In this document: one piece after another, positions 1-10,500 of the stretch
How positions within the stretch are numbered: position 1 is the first letter of the stretch
Layout of the letters: each line of letters opens with the position of its first letter
Translations under genes and position numbers: made by a program
The notes under the pieces: generated by a model
Database searches by the model: none
Seen by the model: only the letters and a program-made list of their open reading frames with translations
What the model was told of the DNA's origin: nothing
Assembly (NCBI GenBank): GCA_907163375.1
Contig: CAJQUW010014293.1
Coordinates: forward strand, 145,427-209,426
Origin: Prostheceraeus crozeri
Lineage: Eukaryota; Platyhelminthes; Polycladida; Euryleptidae
Reading direction: 5' to 3'
DNA: 64,000 nucleotides

Positions 1-375
1 ATAACAATGATGCAATATATGCAGGACTTAAAGGAAAGAAAAATCAATGCAAGGAAGGTGGTTGTGATTTGTTACAATTATTCATAAAATAATGCGAATG
101 AAGAAATGACTTCATGTAGAATGGTTGAACAATTTTTGTGTATGGACTGCGCTAACTGACCCCCGTTCAGCGTGGACAAGGACGAAAAACGGGGAAGTAA
201 GTAAGGAGAACGTACATTGAGCACTTTGAAACTTTTGTATTGTGCGCTATAAGAATACCGTATTTTCATAAACAAAATTTTCAATAAATGAGTACTTTAA
301 AATTGCCTTTGTCGGGATATCAATATGAAACGATTTTAGAAGGGAGTCCACCTTTCACGTATTTGTTTATCCAAG
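1..375. other. No gene recognised
   Basis: AT-rich sequence at the window edge. I see no convincing coding frame, RNA gene or terminal repeat. It may be the outer part of the Penelope-like remnant that follows, but no motif supports this. Confidence 0.5.
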
Positions 376-960
376 CAGATAATAATAGACCTGCTTCACT
401 ATGAAAACTACCCGCAAAAAGAAGGAATGAGCATGGGATCCTCCATTGAACCTCCTGTAGTTGAATTCTCATTAGACATCATAGGAAGCAATGTCGGTTT
501 TTACATAAAGTACATTGATGACATTTTAACTGTCTTTTCGGTCTGCAACCGAAACCCACACTTTTTAAAACGGTTTAATGCTGTTGATTCATCACTTCAT
601 CTTACCATAAAAAAGAACCGATAAATAGCTCAATTCATTTTCTAGATATGATAATTTTCATAAAAATGGCAAATTTGAAACCAATTGTATAAAAGAAACA
701 AATACATTATTGTATACTCACAACCACTCCTACAGTCCCTATTGTTATTAGAACAACGCGATTAAAGCATTGTACAATATCTCTCAAAAACTGCCTCTCA
801 ATGGTCATGCGCGGCAAATTTGCATTTTTTACGCAGGCCGAGTAAATTTGTGCAGGTAAACTATTGCGCATATGTAAAGAATGAAAGCACTGTATACATA
901 GATAGAATTTCAATGTGATTACAACTTCCACGTTTAGTTGTTGGAGTGACCCCATGAGCC
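376..960 (+). pseudogene. Penelope-like reverse transcriptase remnant
   Basis: A decayed piece of a Penelope-like retroelement. The frame at 427-624 has the order expected of the RT palm: a GMSMGSSIEP block (Penelope RTs usually have GxxMGSPLSP), then the catalytic box IKYIDDILTVF at about residues 27-37 (the YxDD type), then FNAVDSSLHLTIKK, matching the family's FLxxxNxxHxxIKFTxE region. Beyond 625 the FLD-type block and a threonine- and histidine-rich stretch continue in shifted frames to about 960. No complete RT, GIY-YIG endonuclease or terminal repeats are visible. The assignment rests on these motifs only; another RT family is possible but fits less well. Confidence 0.6.
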
Positions 961-1149
961 TGATAGCTTTCAGATGGTCATCGACCACCATAATCATGCC
1001 TCGTGGAAAAGCGCCCGTCTAAATACAAATTGCTTTTTTGCTATTATGTCTACCATCATGATGGAGCCCCTCCAACAATTGAATATTGAAAGACCCTCAT
1101 TTTCAAAGAAATTCCACGTTTAGACTAGACGAATTTATGTATCTTAAGA

Positions 1150-3061
1150 TGTGAGACATTGCATCCATTACTGGACCAGCTGGCATCATTACTGGGACAA
1201 AAGAAACATATTTGCGGGACAGCACCTCGAAAGGGAGGCTCAATTCCGGCGCAACAAAACCTTTTTGTGACAGGGATTTCTTACAAATATGCTTTGACGG
1301 CTTTAATGAATTTGCCTGAAAAATTACGCGCGCGACGTAATTCGATAGACTCAGATATTGAATCCGCCGGAAAAAATTCCCCTGGAACGACAATAGCCTC
1401 ACCATGCACCATTTCTACTGCAGATGACCCGATGTCCACTTTTGGAGTCGTTCGAAGACCAAGCAGTGTCCATGGTAACCGATGAAACCAATCAGCGGTG
1501 GAACAACGAGCTATTAATGATTGCTTCAATGACCGATGAAAACGTTCGATTATGCCATTACTTTCTGGATTATAGGCAGTAGTATAGTGAATTCTGGAAC
1601 CCATCATCGAAGTCAGACTTCTCCATAATTCCGAAACAAATGTCGAGCCGCTATCGGAGGTTATGTTTTTTGGAACACCAAATCGAGAAATCCAGTTATC
1701 CAAAGGGGCATGTGCACATAAAGCGGAAGTAGCTTCCACCATAGGTGCTGCTTCTGGCCATCGGGTTGCTCTGTCTATAGCAGTAAAAATATATCGATGA
1801 CCATTGCTTATGGGCAGTGGGCCGACAACATCAACGTGAATATCACAAAATCTGCGACGTGGAGTTGAATAACTTCTGATCCCAGATTCAATGTGACGAC
1901 TGACTTTGGATCTCTGGCATCTGTCGCAAGTTCGAGCCCAGGAACGAGCATCTCGAGAGACACCATACCATGCAAATTTCGACTTGATAAGAAGCACTGT
2001 TGTTCGAATTGAGGGATGGTTTTAATTGTGGATTAAGTTAAAAACTTGTTTTCTGAAAGTCTGAGGTACTATTGGGCGAGGTCTTCCAGTACTCATATCA
2101 CAAAGAATATCTGTATCATGGAATGAAACACGTTGCAGTTTTAGTGATGTTAACAAATTCTGAGAATTTTGTATGTCAGGATCGGAAGCTTGGTCCGATC
2201 CAAGTTTATGATAATCAAGACCGATTTGAATTGCGTTTATGGCAGCTCGAGATAATGTGTCGGCTGAAGGATTATTTTCACCAGGGATATATTCAACCTG
2301 ACACGCAAATTCTGATATAGCTGACAGTAGCCTTTGCTGACGAGATGTGAAAGCCTCGGACTTTTTTGGTCAATGCTGTTATCAAAGGGCGATGATCAGT
2401 TCTTACTGTAAATTCAATCCCTTCCAAATAATACTTGAAATGACGAAGAGCAAGATAAATTGCTAAAAGTTCCCTATCAAATGTGCTATAGTGCATCTCG
2501 CTTGAACGCAGTTTCTTACTAAAAATGGTTGGTTGATGAATACCGTTGACTATCTGCTCAAGAACAGCTCCAACTGCGGTAGCACTAGCGTCGGTAGTAA
2601 CTACAACTGGAGCGCCTGGATTTGGATGATGCAAACAAGCAGATGAAACTAAAGCGGATTTTGACCATATAAATGATTCTTCTTGTGCTGGCCCCCAAGA
2701 TAAGCATTTGGGGTTTCCGATTAAAACATCGTACAAAGGCTTCAATCTCGGCGTAATGAGGCATGAATCGATGATAGTAATTAACCAAACCAAGGTACTT
2801 CTGCAATTCCTTGATTGAAGTCGGTTTCGGATACTCTTTAACACCTTTCACTTTTTCATCGGCAGGATATACTCCATCTTGATCAATACGATGACCCAAT
2901 AAAGTGATGGATGAAACACCAAATGTGCATTTATCAGGTCTAACAACGAGTCCATTTTGCTGAAGGAGATTCAAAACATCCTGTAGATGTTTGTGATGGT
3001 CTTCAGTCGATTTTGAAAAAATAAGGATATCGTCGACGTAGACAATACTGAAAGGAATGTG
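1150..3061 (-). mobile_element. Ty3/gypsy pol, downstream part (RT end, RNase H, integrase)
   Basis: Fossil LTR-retrotransposon pol read right to left. Between 3061 and about 2700 lies the RT end: a YVDDI box followed by PDKCTFG, LLGHRID and LQKYLGLVNYYHRFMP, all standard for Ty3/gypsy. RNase H follows at about 2640-2340 (TTDASATAVGAVL, STFDRELLAIYLALRHFKYY, RTDHRPL). The integrase lies at about 1990-1150, with its zinc-binding CDRCQRSK block, catalytic core DVVGPLP and SDSGSTFVSE, and the C-terminal LPGEFF-type region (here VVPGEFFP). The element is broken, with several breaks, and I see no LTRs. Its upstream RT half lies beyond Polinton A, at 24835-25188. Confidence 0.85.
3056..3061. repeat. 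Target-site duplication of Polinton A, left copy (AATGTG)
   Basis: AATGTG directly precedes the terminal AGTAGTAAG of Polinton A and is repeated exactly at 24835-24840. Six-base duplications are the hallmark of Polinton integration. Confidence 0.9.
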
Positions 3062-3780
3062 AGTAGTAAGTAAAACTCCACTTCTGGATACCGCAAGATG
3101 GCCGCCGTAGCTGACGTCCCCCCCCCTCCTGTCAGTCGAGTCGGTCGTGGTGAGCCGCCGTGTTGCTTCGAGTCTGACGTCCCCCCCTCCTGTCAGCCGA
3201 ATCGGTCGTGGTGTGCCGTCGTGTTGCTTCGTGTCTGACGTCCCCCCCCTCTGGCCGGCCGACGTAGCGCGAGGTGGTGTGTGCTGCGCTCTCCAGGTTG
3301 GCGTGGTGTGCTCTCCAGGTTGGCGTGGTGTGCCGGCCAGGTTGGGAGGGTGGAATGTCGTAGCTCACCTGAAAAAATCCTAAGTGTCAGAGTGACTTTG
3401 TATGGGTATAATTTTGAAAATTTTCCAAAGTGTGTCATTTCGACCTGGGACCTTTACCAAAACATTTTTCATCAAATTTCACCGACCCCCCCCGGACAGC
3501 GATCTTCTAACTTTGGTTCTAGTGGACGGATTTTGTGTTACAGCTACTCGTTTGAAAGAGGAGAAAAAACTGCTCGATGACATTTTTTGTTGCGAGTCAA
3601 TCGGACCAGCCGTTCAAAAGTTAGAGCTGTTACAAGATTTTAGGTCGCAGCTCGCTCACCTGAAAAAATCCTAAGTGTCAGAGTGGCTTTGTATGGGTAA
3701 AGTTTTGAAAATTTTCCAAAGTGTCGCATTTCGACCAGGAACCCTGACCAAAGTTTGTTTCATCAAATTTCTCCGAACGG
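3062..3780. repeat. Polinton A left terminal inverted repeat
   Basis: Matches the reverse complement of 24140-24834 almost throughout. The outer part is a 40-bp terminus. Next come GC-rich units of roughly 60 bp, each with TGACGTC followed by a run of 6-9 C. Then come tandem copies of CTCTCCAGGTTGGCGTGGTG. The inner part is a unit of about 293 bp containing CCTAAGTGTCAGAGTG and the CAAATTTCACCGACCCCC-type stretch. Confidence 0.85.
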
Positions 3781-4690
3781 TGGGGGGGTCAGTGAAATTT
3801 GATGAAAAATGTTTTGGTAAAGGTCCCAGGTCGAAATTCGGAAGTTTTAAATTTTTCAAAATTTTCACCACACTGGAGCTCTCACACTTAGGAATTTTTT
3901 CACTTGTGGCATGTTACATGGACATGTGCTGACGGACCAACTTCCCGTGGTCATATGAGAATGGTTTAGGTGTCATATGATAGAGAATGATGAGACGAAT
4001 CGTTTGCAACAAACCGCATGTCGCTACGATGAATACTTTCGAAGATAGAGCCATTTTAAGTTTTCTTCCGAGCATATATAAACCCCCGACAACGTAAGTC
4101 TGATCACTTCATCGAAAGACGAGGTAAGCGACGGTCGTCGCTCTGAGCTCCCGATATCGGGTGTTTCAAAGGACTCTATCTTTTGAAGTAGGCAAGCTAT
4201 CTTCTTACTTCAAAGTTTTTGTGATAGAGTTTGGTAGTGTCTTTACTACTGATAAAATTTTTAAAAGTAGTATGAGTAGTAAAATGCGGAATTTTTAAAA
4301 AATTCTTAATTTTCAGTTTTTTCAAAGTTTTAACATGTAGACTAAGGTTTTCAAGTATGCTGAGTTCAAATCTGCTATCAGATTTCAAATTTAATTAAGT
4401 CTAAGGCAGCTTTGAGGGGTTAGATCCCAGCAGCCTTTGACTCGGCGTTGCTGTTACCACTTCGGGGCAGTGACAATGATGTCTTCAGCTGTAAATAGCG
4501 GGTATCGGGGAAGATCTCTCACTTCCCTAGTGATCAGTACAAGGCCTTCGGGCTGTCGACGGGATCGAGTGCCACTCACTACACTCAAATCTATCATTCC
4601 TCACTAAGTGCAATGCTTTAGGAATATGACTGTACTACATGATTCCAAACTTATACAAATTTCATTATCTTACAGTTAACGATAAAATCT
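3781..4690 (+). other. Subterminal and leader region of the coiled-coil gene, Polinton A
   Basis: No gene. It starts with an inverted scrap of the 293-bp repeat (3785-3900). A TATA box (4075-4082) follows, then a long untranslated leader with good splice-like sites (GAGGTAAGCG near 4125, TCTTACAG near 4670), so a spliced 5' leader is plausible but unproven. The same arrangement exists at 46273-46950 in copy B. Confidence 0.5.
4075..4082 (+). promoter_or_regulatory. TATA box (TATATAAA) for the coiled-coil gene, A
   Basis: Perfect TATATAAA followed by a C-rich stretch. The counterpart in copy B is at 46878-46885. It lies about 610 bp before the start codon, which fits a leader containing an intron. 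Confidence 0.55.
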
Positions 4691-4695
4691 CAGTA

Positions 4696-5862
4696 ATGGC
4701 AAACGACAAGAACCGAAAATTCCACATCAAAATGTGTGTGTGCGGTTGAGTAAATCGCATTGCGGACGCCAAGGCGCATGTTAAGAAGGCGGGCACCGAC
4801 CACATGATTATCCTGAATAGGGTTGCGTGTGTAAAGTGTAGAGTGTTGAAGGGTGATGAGGATGAGGCGCGATTTTACAGAGTGCATGCAGATTGCAGTG
4901 GAGGTTTGGTGAATGACCATCGATTCACCAAGTTGATTGTTGAAGAGAGGGAGCGAATGTTGGCGATAGAGCGAGACGGCAAGGTGGAGAATGTTGTTGA
5001 GAATGATGAGTTGGTGAAAGCAGTTGCTTCGTTGGAGGCTGAGATTGAGCGAAAGAGAGTGCTTGAGAGTGATGATGAGGATGATGTGGATTTAGATAGG
5101 GAGCGTGTGAGGAAGCGTGCGAGGAAGTTGAGCTCTTCTTCCTCGGAGGTCTCCAACATAGTTGTTGAGGACCTCCCGCAGAGCTCATCTTCCCCAAAAG
5201 TGAAGAGTGGTGGGATTCGTGTGCAGTCGGCGAGGTGGTTGAAGGATGAAGAGAAGAAGCATGTGTCGCAGCAGATGGCGCATGATTTGTTGGTAAATAA
5301 GTATGAGAGTTTAAAGAAGGTGAAGGATGAAGTCGTGAATGAGGTGGATGAGTTGAAAAAGAAGGAACGGAAGTCGAAGGAGATAGCGGATGAGAATATT
5401 CGAATGAGGCGTAGTGTGACTGATTTGAAGAATAAGACGCGAGAGTTGGAAGAGAAGAATGATGACTGTGAGAAGGGGGCGAGTGCTGCAGAGAGAAGAA
5501 TGAGAGATGCAGAAGCGAAGTTTGAGGAGATCATGAAGGAGATGAGTGTGTTGAGAGCGAGGAATGTTGAGTTGGAGAGGAATGTGGCTCGGCGGGGTGA
5601 TGAGAGACAGGCGTTTGAGAAGTTGGAGCGCATGAGGGATGAGTGGAATCGTGTGAATGAGGATAGGTTGTTTGAGTTTCACATCCCTATTCGGGATAAT
5701 CATTTGGACGGTGAAGTCCTCGTCAACCGTAGTCTCGACGAGTCCATCATTTGTTACAATCGCCATCCGACCAAGAAATGTCTGCATGCCACACTGAGAA
5801 TGCGCGGACATTTGCATAAATTTTCTGTTAGGAAGCGCGCGAGACTACCCAAGGATGGCTAA
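4696..5862 (+). pseudogene. Coiled-coil protein with N-terminal Cys/His region, copy A
   Basis: I do not recognise this family. The frame begins MANDKNRKF, then a short Cys/His-rich zone (CVCG, ACVKCRVLKG, HADCSGG) that could bind zinc. A long, highly charged heptad-like region rich in E, K and R follows (about residues 90-320), then a conserved tail with FHIPIRDNHLDGEVLVN and KKCLHATLRMRGHLHKF. Length is about 388 residues. It is the first gene inside the left end, read toward the centre, behind its own TATA box. Copy A is broken. A DNA- or scaffold-binding role is only a guess from composition. Confidence 0.6.
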
Positions 5863-5960
5863 CTTGGTAAGTGAAAAGCAAATAAGATAGTATATCCTAT
5901 TCTAATACATATCATTTTCATTGCAGATCTTTTCCCCGCCTTCACCACCCCATCAATTCA

Positions 5961-6101
5961 CTCCCGAGAACGAACCATCGGCTCTCTTAAGGGCCACCAT
6001 GGGGCAAGACATGTTAGAACCTCCACGCGGTTTGCCCTGGGCAGTCTTCGGACTGGCGATTACTATCATTAAGTTGAATCTGCTATCAGTCAACTTGAAC
6101 G
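5961..6101 (+). promoter_or_regulatory. 141-bp promoter module, copy A1
   Basis: First of five near-identical 141-bp modules (others at 6435-6575, 43399-43539, 44374-44514, 44850-44990). It ends 19 bp before the TATA box at 6121 and 58 bp before the start of the next small gene. One frame reads through it (ENEPSALLRATMGQDMLEPP), and a splice-like GTAAGT...TTGCAG pair lies just upstream at about 5868-5926, so a coding role cannot be excluded. Confidence 0.6.
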
Positions 6102-6120
6102 CTGCGTCGCGTTAGAGGGG

Positions 6121-6128
6121 TATATAAA
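6121..6128 (+). promoter_or_regulatory. TATA box (TATATAAA)
   Basis: Perfect TATATAAA, 31 bp before the ATG at 6160. The matching box in copy B is at 44823-44830. Confidence 0.7.
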
Positions 6129-6159
6129 CCACTACCTCTCATTTCATTTCATTTCAATC

Positions 6160-6426
6160 ATGCAGACGCCGAACAGTCAAGTCAGCTCTCCTCGCGGACC
6201 GCAGTTAAGGCCGCGAAATTTATTTGAGGAGTTTGTTAGACTAGAGGAGCAGGACAGAGTCCACAACAATCTTGCTCGGATTGGCAATCCGATGACAGCA
6301 AGTGTTGTCAATCCAACGGAATGGCGCTAAATTCCACTTTTCAGCCACATACCAATTAGCGTGGAAGTCGACACTGCTACCAAGGAGAGAGTCAAAGACT
6401 CTCTTAGCAGAATCGGTAGTCTGTAA
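6160..6426 (+). pseudogene. Small protein MQTPNSQ-type, copy A
   Basis: Family not recognised. It is the twin of the 88-residue frame at 44525-44791. It begins MQTPNSQVSSPRG and has a middle block RNLFEEFVRLEEQDRV. The gene stands between two 141-bp modules and directly behind a TATA box. Copy A is broken. Confidence 0.5.
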
Positions 6427-6434
6427 GATGACGA

Positions 6435-6575
6435 CTCCCGAGAACGAACCACCGGCTCTCTTAAGGGCCACCATGGGGCAAGATTTGATAGAACCTCCTC
6501 GCGGTTTGCCCTGGGCAGTCTTCAGACTGGCGAATACTATCATTAAGTTGAATCTGCTATCAGTCAACTTGAACG
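6435..6575 (+). promoter_or_regulatory. 141-bp promoter module, copy A2
   Basis: Second module in copy A, about 95% identical to A1. It begins 8 bp after the stop of the preceding small gene and leads to the TATA box at 6643. Confidence 0.6.
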
Positions 6576-6642
6576 TTATGCAGTCGATTGCCATCCCTGA
6601 AGCATTCTGATTCGTTGTTGAGCAATTCATTGTTGAAAACCC

Positions 6643-6650
6643 TATATAAG
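6643..6650 (+). promoter_or_regulatory. TATA box (TATATAAG)
   Basis: TATATAAG, 40 bp before the ATG at 6691. The counterpart in copy B is at 44314-44321. Confidence 0.65.
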
Positions 6651-6690
6651 CCAGAAGATTGTAGCGCTTCTCATTCAATTTTAAGTCACG

Positions 6691-6972
6691 ATGGAAGCAA
6701 CATCTGCTAGTACCATTCCCGAATTCATCATCCTCGACGAGTGGGATGAAGACAACGCCATTCCCGACTTCATCATCCTCGACGAGTGGGATGAAGAAGA
6801 TGAGAAGAAGGGGAAGATCAAGAAGAACGTTTGGACGGATGAGGTGTGGACTCCGTTCATTGAAACAGTTCACTTGCTTCAATCGTTCTTCTACCGCGAG
6901 CCTCACTTTGTCGATGTACTCCCACTCCGCCATAGTTCGTGGCTGGGAGTTAGGGGTGTACCATTCCCATAA
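6691..6972 (+). pseudogene. Small acidic protein MEATSA-type, copy A
   Basis: Family not recognised. It begins MEATSASTIPEFIILDEWDE and carries a duplicated acidic block (IPxFIILDEWDE), followed by a lysine-rich KKGKIKK and VWTDEVWTP. The acidic block resembles activation-domain composition, but that is only a compositional remark. Its downstream part overlaps the opposing gene (6860-7242) and differs completely from copy B, so the natural C-terminus is unknown. Broken. Confidence 0.45.
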
Positions 6973-7242
6973 TTGGTGGAGGAATTTGGTGCTGGTGATC
7001 TCCATCACATCATCAGTATCGTACTGCAGATACTTCCACCTCACGCCTGTTAAGTCGGGACACTCCTTCTCACATACACTCTCCTCTTCGTCGTCCGCTG
7101 GTAATGACAACTTTCTGATATTGTCCAGTCGGTACACCTTCTCTACCTTCCCCTTCGTTGGAGCGTTTGGTGCAACGAGCGCCTTTGGTGTTGAGCATGG
7201 AGAAGAGAATTTTGTGTTCGGCGTTGTCGGAGGGCTTGTCAT
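6860..7242 (-). pseudogene. MTSPPTTP-type small protein, copy A
   Basis: Family not recognised. It starts MTSPPTTPNTKFSSP, a low-complexity Pro/Thr/Ser leader. A compact block follows (CPDLTGVRWKYLQYDTDDV, FLHQLWEWYTP, MAEWEYIDKVRLAVEERLK) that looks like a small folded domain. It is transcribed against the MEATSA-type gene. The fuller twin is at 42201-42597. Broken. Confidence 0.5.
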
Positions 7243-7339
7243 GTTGACTGTGAATAATAACTTTGAAATGTTTTCTAATTCTTAAGTATAAACAAGCAAC
7301 CAATCAGAATGAACAGCCAATGAATGATGAATATGAAAG

Positions 7340-7347
7340 TATATATG
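7340..7347 (+). promoter_or_regulatory. TATA-like box upstream of polymerase B, A
   Basis: TATATATG, 173 bp before the ATG at 7521, repeated at 42096-42103 in copy B. Weaker than the other boxes and further from the start. Confidence 0.4.
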
Positions 7348-7520
7348 TAAAGTGACATTGGTGTCATTTCACTCTGTCTTTGAGACGTATAAGTGAAGTG
7401 TTCTCTGGCGAATTCTGTTATTATTTGAGGCGTACAAGTGAACTGCTCTCTCGTGAATTCCAAATTTGAGTGAAGTCTCTATCTTGTTGAAGTATCAACC
7501 TTAAACTTGATTTCGTTGAA

Positions 7521-10500
7521 ATGGTAAGTTAAGGAATTCATCAGTCATCTCCCTCAAACGTGTGGCTAATAGCATCTTCCTCAATTGCAGGCATCAACTT
7601 CATCACCAACGCCCTCCTTTCTCGAGGAAAGTTTAGAGTTGTTGAGTCAAGGTAGGTTGTAACAATACACTGAGACTTGAACAGAGATGATAGAATGATT
7701 TCTCTTTCAGGTGATGTGAGTTCCAGCTCAGGACTCTCGCGACAAGGCAACGAGTGGGAATGTGCCGACTGCGGACATATGTTTACAAGGAAGCACAGTC
7801 TCCTTCGACACATCAAACAACGTGTGTGTCAACGCAAAGCGGCGTCAATCTCCGGAGGTGAAGTTGATTCTGACGATGACGTCTCATTTCCTTGCGATTT
7901 GTGCCCGCTTTCTTTTGATAGTCACTTTCAGCGATCTTCGCACAGACTTCAACACACGCATGCTAATGATCACTACACCAACGGTACCTCTACCATCTCC
8001 CTCATTAATGTTTCACATAATAATTTAGTACGCGACTACTGCATGGAGTCCAATACTCAAATAGTAGATTTTCCTGAGTGGCTCCTTCAAAATTCTAACA
8101 TTATCGAAGCGCTCTTCAACAATTTAGACAATTTTAGAATGAAGGCGCTCATCTACCTTAAACTAAAATATATTAAAATAGATTTTCAAACGGGTCAAGT
8201 GACGGAGAGAATGCAGTTTCATGTTCCTTCCTCTTCCGCAACCGAAGTTGTAGACTGCGAGTCTTGGCTAAATTTTCACATTCAATGTTTAAAATCAAAT
8301 GTAGATAAATTCAATCAACGCGACAGCGATCTCATTTTTGATGGTGTGGACTCAGCCATTTTCAAAATTTCCCTATAAGAAAGTCATGCAGCTCGAGGCA
8401 CATTTAAACTACCAAAAACGTTGTATAATAAGAAAGCTGTCATCAATTTCGATTGTAAATCACAGTGTTTCAAATATGCAGTCCTATCCATCCTTCACTA
8501 TAATGATATCAACGCGAATCAAAATCATACCTATAGCTATAGACAGTGGGAGGATGAACTAGACTTTGAAGGTTGTGATAGTGACAACATGAAAATCAAA
8601 GATGTAGAAACGTTCGAAAAACATAATCAGATTAAAATTGTCGTTCACGTGTGGGAGAAGGGGTTGAAGGGTGCCCGCTATAATTCACGTTCAACTTGTT
8701 ATGAACGTGTAGTCAACCTCTTATTAGTAAAACAAGATGATAGCGAGGAATGGCACTACTGTGGTATATCCAAAATCTCTCGCTTGTACACTCACGTGGG
8801 GCACTCTAAAAGAGGTGAACATTTTGTATGCGACCGCTGCATCCGCTCCTTTTGGAGTAAAGATAAATTTGAAACTCACTATGAATGGTGCAAGCGAGGT
8901 AAATTACAAATGGAACGCATGCCCAAAGATAAAATATTTTCACATAGGGATAATGGTGACGAATTAAGTCCCCTGAGTGTCATTTACGCAGACATAGAAT
9001 GCTACATTGATGATATCATCCACAAGCCAGCAGCCATATCCTGCTATGAAGTATGGCATGACCACTTTAGGAATAGACAAAACAAAATGTATACTTGGCA
9101 AGGTGAAGATTGTATTTCAAAATTTCTAGAATTTCTCGATAGAGCTGCTAAATTTCAACAATCATATGATTCCCAATTGCAGCGTAAGTCACTACATATG
9201 TCAGATGAAGACAAACAAAAATTTGAAAGTTGCACATCGTGCCCTAAATGTCATAAAACGTTTGATGACGATAAAATTAAGAAAGTGCGTGATCATGATC
9301 ACATCACTGGTAAATTTAGAAACGCACTCTGCTCCAAATGTAACTTTTAACTTAGGTTGAGACGTCGTGTACTACCCGTCATTTTTCATAACTTTAAGGG
9401 CTATGACAGTCATATGCTCATAAAAGGGGGGTTGAGCCAGATGAAATCGTGGCAGTTTAATGTAATAGCGCAAACGAGAGAAAAATTCATGGCAATGACA
9501 GCAAAAGTACCAGTAGATAAAACTAAAGAAAATAAGACAGTCTTCTTCGAAATAAAATTTTTAGATTCATTCCAATTCATGTCAGCGTCACTAGCTTCTC
9601 TCGTTCGTAATCTCAAGTTTCTTCCCCATAGTCAAACTTTGAAGAAACACTATCCAAACTTAACGGATGAAATAATCACTCGCAAAGGAGTCTTTCCTTA
9701 TGCGTATTTTAGCTCAATGTCTAAACTAAATGAAACAACCCTTCCTTCCATTGACAAATTCCAAAACGATTTGACGGGTGAAGATTGTCCAGTAGAAGAT
9801 TATGAACATGCTCAAGAGGCATGGTTAAAATTTGATTGTAAAACGTTTGGCGATTATATGATCGCTTACTTAGAATTAGATGTCATTTTGCTGGCTGATG
9901 TCTTTCAGGAATTTCGACGAGTGGCATTAGAAGAAGACAAATTAGATCCTGTCCACTTTGTCAGTCTACCAGCCATGTCCTTTAAATCAGCCTTTAAAAT
10001 GACTGGTGAGACCATTAATCTCTTACAAGACCCGGAGATGTATAACATATTTGAGCGCGGAATACGCGGTGGTCTCACATTTGTGAATAAACATCACATA
10101 AAATCTAAAACAGTAGGTAATGATCATATCCACCTAAAGTACTATGACCAAAATAATTTATATGGCAGTTCACTGTCTAAACCGCTACCTCACTCCGAGT
10201 TTAGTTGGTTAAATCAAGATGAGCTTGCGTATTACTCCAACCCTTCAAAAATTCTGAAGATTCCAGATGAAGGTGATTGGGGATATTATTTTGAAGTGGA
10301 TTTGATTTATCCAAATAGCATTAAAAATAAAACTGTTGATTTTCCACTCGCACCTGAATCTGGTGAAGTGACTGAAGATATGTTTTCACCATTCATGTCA
10401 CAATTTCATAATAACTTAACAGAGTGTGGACAGCCAAGGTACAAACCATGCCGCAAACTTTTGCTCACCCAATATGATAAGAAAAATTATCTCGTGCACT

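Noticed and set aside
1150-3061. LTRs for the gypsy element
   Set aside because: No direct repeat with TG...CA ends was found around either pol piece.
5961-6101. Reading the 141-bp module as a conserved protein
   Set aside because: The frame is open in most copies, but the modules stand immediately before TATA boxes and start codons of unrelated genes, and one copy does not keep the frame. Promoter role preferred, coding not fully excluded.
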